A program made the translations under genes and the position numbers. Under the pieces are notes generated by a model. It had not been told where the DNA came from. It saw nothing but the letters and a program-made list of their open reading frames with translations, and did not search any database. Positions 6,411 to 13,431 of a DNA stretch of 14,321 bases are shown here, piece by piece. Position 1 is the first letter of the stretch. Each line of letters begins with the position of its first letter. Source of the stretch: Planctomycetota bacterium (lineage in GTDB: Bacteria; Planctomycetota; UBA1135; UBA2386); contig JAGQRA010000682.1 in NCBI GenBank assembly GCA_020425885.1, positions 1 to 14,321 of the forward strand, given 5' to 3'.

Positions 6411-7670
6411 TTGAAGTGCCCTCCTCTCATCACGCTGTCTACCCTGGTGCTGCTCGTGGCCTGCCACAACAAGAGCACGACGCCACCGGTCGTACCCACA
6501 CCCGATCCTGAACCACAAGGCGTGCAGCTCGGCGACCCGCTGCCCGACCTCACCGATGCGGAACTCGCCGCATTCGAGCGTGGCAAGGTGCTGTTCTCGA
6601 AACGGTTCAAACCCAGCGAAGGGCTCGGCCCGCTCTACAACGCGACCTCGTGCGCGTCGTGCCACAGCACCCCGGTGGTGGGCGGCGGCAGCGACCTCTA
6701 TCGCAACTTCTACGTCGCGGTGATGGAGGTGAACCCGACCTTCCAGTTCAACCTCCCGGGACTGCCGAGTCCGGTCATCCCGGCCTATGGCACCCCGAAC
6801 TCACCGGTCTTCACGCTCACCGGCGAGCGCCGTTCTTTGCCGGACACCTTCGGCGGCCTGCAGGTCGTGAAGGCGCAGCGCAACTCGATCCCGATCTTCG
6901 GCACCGGCCTGTTCGAGTTCATCAGCAACACGACCATCCTGGCCAACGCCGATCCCGAGGACGCCGATCGCGACGGCATCAGCGGCCGCGCCAACAACGA
7001 CGGCGCCGGCATGGGTCGATTCGGCCAGAAGGCGCAATCGAACAGCATCGAGTTCTTCACGCGCGCCCCGCTGATGAACCAGATGGGCATCACCAGCAAC
7101 CCGTTCCGCGGTGCCGCCGGCACGATCTCGCTCGCTCCCGGCATGGCGCCGCAGGGCACCGGCACGCCGAACCTGCCGACCACGGACCAGGACGGCGTGC
7201 CCGATCCCGAGATCTCGCACGACGAACTCGGCGACCTGATCGCCTTCTCGCGCTTCCTGGCGCCGCCCGAGCCGATGCCGTTCGACGACGCGGCGCGACG
7301 CGGCGAGAACACGTTCAGGGACATCGGCTGCGCCAAGTGTCACATCCCCGAGCTGGCATCGTCGCGCGGCCCGGTGCGCGCCTACACCGACCTGTTGATC
7401 CACGACATGGGGCCGGATCTCGCCGACGGCATCAGCTTCGGCAACGCCACGCCGTCGCAATCCAGCCCGGCCCACAACGGCTTCGAATTCAGGACGCAAC
7501 CGCTCTGGGGCGTCTCCCACTTCGCTCCCTATCTCCACGACGGCCGCGCCGCGACCCTCGACGAGGCGATCCGCATGCACGCCGGCGAGGCGCTGGCGAT
7601 CCAGAACGCCTACGTCGCGCTGCCCGACCGTCAACGTGAAGACCTGCTCTCCTTCCTGAGGCACCTGTGA
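6411..7670 (+). CDS. Di-haem oxidoreductase lipoprotein (DUF1111/DHOR family)
   Basis: This 419-residue protein carries two c-type haem sites, SCASCH (C81-C84-H85) and GCAKCH (C307-C310-H311), in the spacing of the DHOR (DUF1111) branch of MauG/cytochrome c peroxidase-like proteins. The C-terminal PLWGVSHFAPYLHDGRA segment is also typical. The TTG start at 6411 is supported by GGGAG 8 bases upstream and by the signal peptide it creates: hydrophobic LSTLVLLVAC with a lipobox Cys18, so the protein is probably a membrane-anchored periplasmic lipoprotein. An acidic loop, DPEDADRDGISG (181-192), may bind calcium. It is first of a tandem pair of paralogues. It probably takes part in periplasmic electron transfer or peroxide chemistry; the true substrate of this family is poorly known. 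Confidence 0.88.
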   Translation: MKCPPLITLSTLVLLVACHNKSTTPPVVPTPDPEPQGVQLGDPLPDLTDAELAAFERGKVLFSKRFKPSEGLGPLYNATSCASCHSTPVVGGGSDLYRNFYVAVMEVNPTFQFNLPGLPSPVIPAYGTPNSPVFTLTGERRSLPDTFGGLQVVKAQRNSIPIFGTGLFEFISNTTILANADPEDADRDGISGRANNDGAGMGRFGQKAQSNSIEFFTRAPLMNQMGITSNPFRGAAGTISLAPGMAPQGTGTPNLPTTDQDGVPDPEISHDELGDLIAFSRFLAPPEPMPFDDAARRGENTFRDIGCAKCHIPELASSRGPVRAYTDLLIHDMGPDLADGISFGNATPSQSSPAHNGFEFRTQPLWGVSHFAPYLHDGRAATLDEAIRMHAGEALAIQNAYVALPDRQREDLLSFLRHL

Positions 7671-8773
7671 TGTTCGAGTTCTCACTCACGTCGAAGCAGC
7701 TGCTCGCCGTCGGTATCGGTGCCGCGCTTGCTCTCACCTTGTTGCCGCAGGGCGAAGACCCTCGCATCACCCGCGGCCGCGCCCTGTTCGACAAGCCGTT
7801 CCGCGCCGCCGACGGCGTCGGCGCGCCGGAGATGAACGCCGACAGCTGTCGCGGCTGCCATCGCGACCCGATCATGGGCGGCGCCGGCGGCCTCGAGCTC
7901 AACGTCACCCGTTGCGGCAACGACAACGGCGGCGCCGGTCCGTTCACCGCCCCCTCCGGCGGCCAGGTCCTGAGCAAGCTCTACCCGCCACACATCGCCG
8001 GCCGCGAGGAACCCGGCGGCACCTTCTTCGCCGACGTGTTCGAGCAGCGCCAGACGCCGACCCTGCTAGGCAGCGGCCTGATCGACACCATCCTCGCGCC
8101 CGAGATCCTCGCCAACGAGGACCCGTTCGATGCCAACAGCGATGGCATCTACGGTGTCGCGCGGCGGCTGCAGGTCAACGCTTTCGAGGAGATCGGCCGC
8201 TTCGGCTGGAAGGCCCAGATGCCGCGCCTGGCCGACTTCACCCACGATGCCCTGTTCGGCGAACTCGGCATCACGACCCCGCGCAACGGCCGCGGCTTCG
8301 GCTCCGACAGCGACCATGACAACGTCGCCGACCCGGAGATCTCGTCCGACGCCATCGACGACCTGGTGATCTTCATGGGCCAGCTGCCGGCGCCGGAGCG
8401 CAAGGGTTCGACCGACCCGCGCGTGATCGCGGGCGAGCAGCTGTTCACCGACATCGGCTGCGCCAAATGCCACATCCCGGTGCTCAACGGCGCCAACGGC
8501 CCGGTGCCGCTCTACTCCAATCTGCTGCTGCACAACGTCATGCCTGCCGGCTACCGCGGCATGGCCGAACCGGGCGCCGGCGTCGGCTTCTTCCGCACCC
8601 CGCCGCTGTGGGGCATCGGCGACACCGCGCCCTACATGCACGACGGCCGCGCCGAGGACCTGCCCGCCGCGATCCTCGCCCACGACGGCGAGGCGACCGC
8701 GGTGCGGCTGGCCTACGAGAGCCGTACGGCCGCGGAACGCGAAGCCCTGATCCTGTTCCTCGGGGACCTCTGA
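7670..8773 (+). CDS. Second di-haem oxidoreductase (DUF1111/DHOR family)
   Basis: This is a paralogue of the preceding gene (367 residues), with haem sites SCRGCH (C60-C63-H64) and GCAKCH (C264-C267-H268). The closing block PPLWGIGDTAPYMHDGRA also parallels its neighbour, and both share DIGCAKCHIP and an acidic DP.DA..DGI loop. ATG 7670 shares its A with the upstream TGA (TGATG), implying re-initiation and joint expression; a GTG 3 bases earlier is possible but unneeded. The N-terminus has a single lysine and a hydrophobic stretch (LLAVGIGAALALTLLP, about 11-26) without a lipobox, so it is exported by a cleaved signal or held by an N-terminal anchor. It is shorter than the first copy, mainly at the N-terminus. 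The pair may form a heteromeric redox unit (inference). Confidence 0.87.
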   Translation: MFEFSLTSKQLLAVGIGAALALTLLPQGEDPRITRGRALFDKPFRAADGVGAPEMNADSCRGCHRDPIMGGAGGLELNVTRCGNDNGGAGPFTAPSGGQVLSKLYPPHIAGREEPGGTFFADVFEQRQTPTLLGSGLIDTILAPEILANEDPFDANSDGIYGVARRLQVNAFEEIGRFGWKAQMPRLADFTHDALFGELGITTPRNGRGFGSDSDHDNVADPEISSDAIDDLVIFMGQLPAPERKGSTDPRVIAGEQLFTDIGCAKCHIPVLNGANGPVPLYSNLLLHNVMPAGYRGMAEPGAGVGFFRTPPLWGIGDTAPYMHDGRAEDLPAAILAHDGEATAVRLAYESRTAAEREALILFLGDL

Positions 8774-8781
8774 CGCGGACC

Positions 8782-8799
8782 AACGCCGCGAGCGGCGTT
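8782..8799 (+). terminator. GC hairpin after second di-haem gene
   Basis: AACGCCG and CGGCGTT form a perfect 7-base-pair stem with loop CGAG, 8 bases after the TGA. No T-tract follows. It lies in the 40-base gap before the protease gene and could cut or attenuate transcription there. Confidence 0.35.
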
Positions 8800-8813
8800 C
8801 GGGGCCGAGACAG

Positions 8814-9920
8814 GTGAAGACCAACGGCTACACCCAACCCGGAGTGCGGACGGGCCGCTTCGCGATCACGACGGCAATCTGTCTGACCGCCGGGCTCGGA
8901 CTGATGCAGTGTTCGAAATCGCCGAACCAGGCCGGGACGACCCCGGCCTCGGCGGCAGCGACCGCAGCCGAATCCGCCGTGCCGGCTGACTTCAGCGTGC
9001 GCGGTCGATGGCCCGACCCGCACGACCTCACCTTCGCCATCGACGCCGCCGACTCGCCGATCGGGGCCGAGGCCTTCGCCCGCGCCATCGCGCGCGCCGC
9101 CGCCTGTTGGAGCGCGACCGGCGTCGTCGGCCTGCGACGAGCCGCCGCGGGCGAGACCGCCGATGTCGCCCTGAGCTGGCGCCGCGGCCACCACGGCGCC
9201 TGCCTGCCGTTCGGCCCCGAGGGCGACGTCGCCCACTCGGGCCCGGTCGCGAGCGGCACCTTCGTCCACTTCGACCGCGGCCGCGAATGGAGCGAGAACG
9301 GCGAACACGGCGTCTCGGTGTTCCACACCGCGCTGCACGAACTCGGTCACATCGTCGGACTCGGTCACAGCGAGGCCGAGTCCGCGGTCATGGGGACCAG
9401 CCAACAACGGCCCGGGGCGCTGTCGCCGCACGATCTGGCCGGGCTTTGGTCGCTCTACGGCGGCGGCACCGACGGCCCGGGCGACCTCCACATCGCCGCC
9501 GCAAGCGGTGCCCGGCTGACGCTGCGCCGCGTCGCCCCGAACGACCGCTGCGCCTACGGCGCCTTCGACTGCAACGGTGACGGCCGCGACGAGCTGTTCG
9601 TCTGGCGAAACGACAGCAAGGGCCACGGCGCCCTCGTCATCTATCACATCTCGCCGCAGCTGCAGCTCGAGGCCACGCGCGGCCCGATCTTCGGCGTGAT
9701 CGGGGCCGGCGGCACCATCGGTTTCACCACCGGGCCTGCCGGCGAACGGCTGATCGTCTGCAGCTTCGACGGCGGCTCGCGCGTCGCGCGGCAGTTCGAC
9801 GACCACGGCAACCCGGCAGCGCTGCAGTTCGCTGCGGAGCCCGAGCTGCTGGCCGCGGCCAGGAACCGGACCGTCGGCGACTTCGACGGCGACGGCAAGA
9901 CTGACACCATCGAGGATTGA
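8814..9920 (+). CDS. Matrixin-type zinc metalloprotease lipoprotein with FG-GAP tail
   Basis: The 368-residue product contains the metzincin site HELGHIVGLGH (H175, E176, H179, H185), with a Met-turn at SAVMGTS (M193) and the upstream matrixin block AHSGPVASGTFVHFD. It is therefore an active-looking secreted zinc endopeptidase. The N-terminus from GTG 8814 has arginines and a hydrophobic stretch ending in a lipobox-like LMQC (Cys33), so it is probably a lipoprotein. After the protease domain come two FG-GAP-like loops, FDCNGDGRDELFVW (about 251-264) and GDFDGDGKTD (355-364), and the protein ends four residues later, just after the second loop. No ATG is available in frame near the start and the ribosome binding site is poor, so the start is the least certain part. 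The substrate is unknown; surface or matrix protein turnover is inference. Confidence 0.85.
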   Translation: MKTNGYTQPGVRTGRFAITTAICLTAGLGLMQCSKSPNQAGTTPASAAATAAESAVPADFSVRGRWPDPHDLTFAIDAADSPIGAEAFARAIARAAACWSATGVVGLRRAAAGETADVALSWRRGHHGACLPFGPEGDVAHSGPVASGTFVHFDRGREWSENGEHGVSVFHTALHELGHIVGLGHSEAESAVMGTSQQRPGALSPHDLAGLWSLYGGGTDGPGDLHIAAASGARLTLRRVAPNDRCAYGAFDCNGDGRDELFVWRNDSKGHGALVIYHISPQLQLEATRGPIFGVIGAGGTIGFTTGPAGERLIVCSFDGGSRVARQFDDHGNPAALQFAAEPELLAAARNRTVGDFDGDGKTDTIED

Positions 9921-10031
9921 CCGCGGCGGCATGGCCGGCGGCGATCACCACTCGCGCGGATTCCCGAGATTCGATGTAACGGTCGAGCTCTGCGGGACAC
10001 AGCCAGGTCCCAACAACCAAGGAGCAGACCA

Positions 10032-10481
10032 ATGGAGATCGACTTCGACGCAACCGAGAGCACCGCGGACTTCGTCACCGTCCCCCAGGGGACCTACCTC
10101 TGCCGGATCGCGGAGATCCGCACCGGCACCACGCGCGCAGGGGATGACCGTTGGTCGTTGCGACTCGTCGTCGCCGAGGGCCAGCACATCGGCAAGCAGG
10201 CGGCCTGGGACAGCCTGGTCTTCAGCACCCGCGGCCGGGCCCGGGTCCGGCTCGTGATGCGCGCACTCGGCCTGCCGGTGTCGGGCAAGGTGCAGATCGA
10301 GCCACACGACCTGCAGGACCGGACCGCGCTCGTCGAGGTCAGACCCGCCGAGTACCAGAACGCAGCCGGCGAACTCGTGCGCCGCAACGAGGTCCCGTAC
10401 GAAGGCTACCGCGCGGTCCCGGCGACCGGAGAGGATCGCGACAAGGACGAGCCGATCGACCCGAACGACATCCCGTTCTGA
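10032..10481 (+). CDS. DUF669-like protein with SSB-like acidic C-terminal tail
   Basis: This 149-residue protein has a perfect AAGGAG 7 bases before ATG 10032. The body (VPQGTYLCRIAEIRTG, RWSLRLVVAEGQHIGKQAAW, VRLVMRALGLP, DRTALVEVRPAEYQNAAGE) resembles DUF669, a family usually found in phages next to recombination genes and thought to be OB-fold-like and DNA-binding. It ends in an acidic, low-complexity stretch closing with DPNDIPF. This resembles the C-terminal DDDIPF-type peptide with which bacterial SSB recruits repair and replication partners. No phage gene is next to it, and no signal peptide is present, so it should be cytoplasmic. A role in ssDNA binding is inference; the DUF669 match is from memory of the pattern and was not searched. 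Confidence 0.75.
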   Translation: MEIDFDATESTADFVTVPQGTYLCRIAEIRTGTTRAGDDRWSLRLVVAEGQHIGKQAAWDSLVFSTRGRARVRLVMRALGLPVSGKVQIEPHDLQDRTALVEVRPAEYQNAAGELVRRNEVPYEGYRAVPATGEDRDKDEPIDPNDIPF

Positions 10482-10491
10482 GCCCCCGGAC

Positions 10492-10504
10492 GCCGCAACG
10501 CGGC
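10492..10504 (+). terminator. Short GC hairpin after DUF669-like gene
   Basis: GCCGC-AAC-GCGGC is a perfect 5-base-pair stem starting 10 bases after the TGA, without a T-tract. It may form part of a two-hairpin transcription end together with the stem at 10536-10548. Confidence 0.25.
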
Positions 10505-10535
10505 ACAGCGTCGACGAAGAAGCACAGGCATCCGG

Positions 10536-10555
10536 CGCCGCTGCGGCGATTCTTT
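10536..10555 (+). terminator. Possible intrinsic terminator between convergent genes
   Basis: CGCCG-CTG-CGGCG forms a 5-base-pair GC stem followed by ATTCTTT. It lies between the 3' ends of the plus-strand DUF669-like gene (10481) and the minus-strand DUF393 gene (10581), where a terminator is expected. The stem is short and the T-run imperfect. Confidence 0.4.
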
Positions 10556-10580
10556 GGGAGGGTCTGGAGTACCGAACCCG

Positions 10581-11027
10581 CTACGTTCCTACGGACTCGC
10601 GATCGTCGGCATCGAGGAAGCGGGCCCGCAGTTCGGCCGTCGGCACCAGGCATCGCTCGGCCCGGCCGAACCAGCGGTAGCGGCGCGCGGCGAAGGCGTC
10701 GTAGCAGAGATCGCGCAGCGGCGGCGGCACCAGCAGGAGCGCCGCGGTCAACGGCCACGGCCAGCGCAGGTGGCGGGCGATGCGCAATACGGCCGCCGTC
10801 TTGAACCAGACCCGCGAGCCGCGGATCAGGCCGACGCTTTCCGGTGGCGTGCCGGCATAGCCGGCCCGTTCGAGCGCGACCCTGGCCGCGTCCGATCGCA
10901 GCGCGGCGAAGCAGTAGCGACCGCGTGGATCGCGGCGCAGCACGAACCAGACCCAACGATTGCAGACGTTGCACTCGCCGTCGAACAGGATCAGGTCCGG
11001 GGTGCCCGGTGCTGAGGGTGCGGCCAC
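10581..11027 (-). CDS. DCC-family thiol-disulfide oxidoreductase-like protein (DUF393)
   Basis: The protein begins with the family signature LILFDGECNVCNRWVWFVLRR, in which D16, C19 and C22 form the DxxCxxC motif that gives DCC/DUF393 (YuxK-like) proteins their name. A thioredoxin-like fold and dithiol redox role are inferred for the family. The body ends with YDAFAARRYRWFGR, also usual for these proteins. GTG 11027 is chosen because it starts just before the conserved block and leaves 28 bases after the ribE stop. The frame is open upstream to 11138, but that would overlap the end of ribE with arginine/serine-rich shadow sequence. No signal peptide is seen. It is probably co-transcribed with ribE; flavin or redox linkage is only suggested by position. 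Confidence 0.82.
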   Translation of the reverse strand: MAAPSAPGTPDLILFDGECNVCNRWVWFVLRRDPRGRYCFAALRSDAARVALERAGYAGTPPESVGLIRGSRVWFKTAAVLRIARHLRWPWPLTAALLLVPPPLRDLCYDAFAARRYRWFGRAERCLVPTAELRARFLDADDRESVGT

Positions 11028-11055
11028 GACGCCTGCATCGTAGCCGGCGACCGTC

Positions 11056-11661
11056 CTACCGCGACCCGAGCCCGCGCGCATCGAGCATCTTCTCGACGTA
11101 CTTGGCGAGCACGTCGACCTCGACGTGCAGCGGGTCACCGACCGCGCACCGGCCCAGGGTCGTCTGCTGGGCGGTGTGCGGGATGATCGCGATCGTGATC
11201 TCGTCAGCCTCGAGGTCGGCGATCGTCAGCGAGACGCCATCGAGCGTTACCGAACCCTTCTCGACGCAATAGCGCATCAGCTGGCGCGGCAGCCGAACGC
11301 GCAGCTCGCCGCCGTACCGCGCATCGATGGCGCCGGTCACGACGGCGGTGCCGTCGACATGCCCCTGGACCATGTGACCGCCGAGCGCGTCGCCGGCGCG
11401 CAGGGCGGGTTCGAGGTTGAAGGTGGAACCGACGACGGCCTCGCCGAGCCAGGTCCGCCGCAGGGTCTCGGGGCTCAGGTCGAAGCCGGCGACGTTGCCG
11501 CGCAGCTCGATCACGGTGCAGCAGACGCCCGACAACGCGATCGAATCGCCGATGCGGTGCGGGCCGGCCAGATCGCCGAGGTCGACGTCGATCCGCATCG
11601 CGTCGCCGCCGGGCTGAACCGCGGTCGCCGTGCCGATTGCCGCTACCAGTCCGGTGAACAT
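11056..11661 (-). CDS. ribE: Riboflavin synthase alpha chain
   Basis: The 201-residue protein has the conserved N-terminus MFTGLV and the two tandem lumazine-binding halves expected of riboflavin synthase, which dismutates two 6,7-dimethyl-8-ribityllumazine to riboflavin. Conserved blocks are GVCCTV (45-50), GGHMVQGHVDG (94-104), KGSVTLDGVSLTI (135-147) and IPHTAQQTTLG (160-170). The length is the family norm. The second cysteine in GVCCTV sits where GVCLTV is commoner. The start is fixed by MFTG. The gene follows the arylsulfotransferase-like gene by 69 bases and precedes the DUF393 gene by 28. No FMN riboswitch was recognised in the 69-base gap, which is too short for one. Confidence 0.95.
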   Translation of the reverse strand: MFTGLVAAIGTATAVQPGGDAMRIDVDLGDLAGPHRIGDSIALSGVCCTVIELRGNVAGFDLSPETLRRTWLGEAVVGSTFNLEPALRAGDALGGHMVQGHVDGTAVVTGAIDARYGGELRVRLPRQLMRYCVEKGSVTLDGVSLTIADLEADEITIAIIPHTAQQTTLGRCAVGDPLHVEVDVLAKYVEKMLDARGLGSR

Positions 11662-11699
11662 CGGCGGCGACAGTACGCGCTGCGGCGGCCGCGGGAATC

Positions 11700-11722
11700 A
11701 GAAAACCGCCTCGCCACCGCGG
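11700..11722 (-). terminator. Weak intrinsic terminator candidate after arylsulfotransferase-like gene
   Basis: On the minus strand CCGC, a 9-base loop, and GCGG are followed by TTTTCTG. The stem is only 4 base pairs, but the T-run is directly adjacent. It lies 9 bases after the TAG of the upstream gene and just before ribE, so it could separate the two. Confidence 0.3.
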
Positions 11723-11730
11723 GCCGGCGC

Positions 11731-13338
11731 CTACGGCACGATCGTCGCGCCGGTCGCGTTGCTGACGCGCACCGGCAGCAGGGAGCTGTTGAAGATGACG
11801 TGCGCGAAATCGAGGTGGGTTCCGACCATCGACGGTGGCACGAACCCCGGCGGCACGACGATCGACGAGCTGGCTTCGCCGTTGGGGCCGAGCAGGCCGA
11901 TGGTGTTGACGAAGATGCCCGAGTACGAGGTCGCGGTCGCCGCCAGCAGGTAGTCGGCCACGAGCGGCACGGTGAGCCCGCCGGGGATCGGCGTGCCCGG
12001 GCTCGTGCCCGAGACCGAACCGAGCAGCAGGTAGATGTAGCCCGCGTACGGCGAGCCGACGAGATGATCGAAGTCGAGCTGGCCGCCGCTCGCCGACAGC
12101 TCGGTGTCGCCCCACAGATTGCGATCGACCCAGCTGGCCTGGAAGATCCATGGCGAGATGGGATCGTGGTAGGTCCACGCGATCTGTCCGGCCGGAGTCA
12201 CCTCGATCAGGTAGTTCTGCAGACCGCTGCAGATCAGCGTGTTGCCGTTCGGCAGGCGCTCCGTACTCGAGATGTATTGCGAGTAGAAGCCGGGCGCGGT
12301 CCACATCCAGTGCGGCGCGACCGGGCCATAGCGACCGGACGGGTCGAGTATGAAGTTGCCGCTGCTGTCCAGCGGCGGCAGCACGATCTCGACGGCCGAC
12401 GACTGCAACGGCAGGTAGTCGTTGTTGAAGATCGTGACGTTGCCGGCACCGGGGTAACCGGGCGGGACGAAACGCGGGTCGTGCTGCGCCCCCAGCTGCT
12501 TGTGGGCGACCGTGCCGGCGCGGTAGGCCTCGGGATTGCCCCAGCGATAGAGGAAGTCGCCGCCCTTGCCGCGCAGTCCACCGCTGTGACTCGCGGCCTC
12601 GGCCGTGGTCGTCGAGTGATCGATGATGTAGATCTCGTCCTGGGATCGCGCGCTGACCACGATCCAGTCGTTGATCGGGTCGTAGTCGAGACCGTTGAAG
12701 TGATTCCAGTCGCCGTCGGCGATCGACATCGGCGGATAGTTGATGTCGAGCAGTTCCGGGTGGCTCGCGACCGGACCGTAGTTGGGCTTCAGCGGATCGA
12801 AGTCCTGGATGACGTGGTCCATCATGTGCCACTCCCAGACGATCGTGCCGGCGGTCGGGCCCGTGGCCTGGACCTCGACGATGGCATCCGGCCACCACAC
12901 GCTGCCCGTGATCAGGGCCGGATCGCGCCCGTTGGCCACCGCCACGCTCAACGGGTTCTGGTCCCACGCGATCAGCAACACGTTGCCGTTCGGCATCGAC
13001 TCGACATCGTGGTGGGCGAACAGCTGCGGGCCGTCGAGGTAGTAGTCCCAGAGAACGGTGCCGTCGAAAGCCATCCGCTGGATGCGTCCGGTGGCGCCGC
13101 CGGCGGTGATGGCGCCGGCGGCGGGGGCGAACATGCCGCGCAACATCGTGCCGTCGGGTGCCACGTGCGACGACTGGATGCCGATGCCGGGCCAGCTGTG
13201 GACGATGTTACCGGCCGTATCGACCAGCCGCGTCGGCAGCGAGGCGATGGTCTGGTAGATCCGCAGACCATCGGCCTGGGCGGCGAGGCCCGAACCGAGT
13301 ACGGCGGTGGCGAGGATCCGGGAGAACGAGACGAGCAT
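11731..13338 (-). CDS. Exported arylsulfotransferase (ASST)-like beta-propeller protein
   Basis: The 535-residue protein has a signal peptide (MLVSFSRILATAVLGSGLAA, cleavage near AQA|DG). Its body resembles the arylsulfotransferase-type beta-propellers: HHDVESMPNGNVLLIAW (about 109-125), ERLPNGNTLICSG, WNHFNGLDYDPINDWIVVSA and FLYRWGNPEAY are recurring motifs of that group. Classical ASST moves sulfate between phenolic donors and acceptors in the periplasm, using a histidine; I cannot identify that histidine here, so activity is uncertain. The last 104 residues (about 432-535) form a separate beta-rich domain opening YLLLGSVSGTSPGTPIPGG, which I recall at the C-termini of many secreted proteins of related Planctomycetota. 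No ribosome binding site is clear at ATG 13338. The gene follows the GH127 gene by 93 bases, on the same strand. Confidence 0.8.
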   Translation of the reverse strand: MLVSFSRILATAVLGSGLAAQADGLRIYQTIASLPTRLVDTAGNIVHSWPGIGIQSSHVAPDGTMLRGMFAPAAGAITAGGATGRIQRMAFDGTVLWDYYLDGPQLFAHHDVESMPNGNVLLIAWDQNPLSVAVANGRDPALITGSVWWPDAIVEVQATGPTAGTIVWEWHMMDHVIQDFDPLKPNYGPVASHPELLDINYPPMSIADGDWNHFNGLDYDPINDWIVVSARSQDEIYIIDHSTTTAEAASHSGGLRGKGGDFLYRWGNPEAYRAGTVAHKQLGAQHDPRFVPPGYPGAGNVTIFNNDYLPLQSSAVEIVLPPLDSSGNFILDPSGRYGPVAPHWMWTAPGFYSQYISSTERLPNGNTLICSGLQNYLIEVTPAGQIAWTYHDPISPWIFQASWVDRNLWGDTELSASGGQLDFDHLVGSPYAGYIYLLLGSVSGTSPGTPIPGGLTVPLVADYLLAATATSYSGIFVNTIGLLGPNGEASSSIVVPPGFVPPSMVGTHLDFAHVIFNSSLLPVRVSNATGATIVP

Positions 13339-13431
13339 CGGGGTAGCCTACTTCCGATGTCGGCCCCGGGAAGGGACAGAGACGAACTTCGGATGCCGCC
13401 CTTCCGCTCAACCGCTCATCGCTCTCATGCA

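Noticed and set aside
7667..7669. GTG start for the second di-haem gene.
   Set aside because: It adds only one residue; ATG 7670 in the TGATG junction is a better start.
10032..10481. Prophage or integrated element suggested by the DUF669-like gene.
   Set aside because: No integrase, terminase, attachment repeat or other phage gene lies nearby, and base composition looks like its neighbours.
11028..11138. Upstream extension of the DUF393 gene.
   Set aside because: It would overlap the ribE C-terminal codons with Arg/Ser-rich sequence outside the conserved family block.
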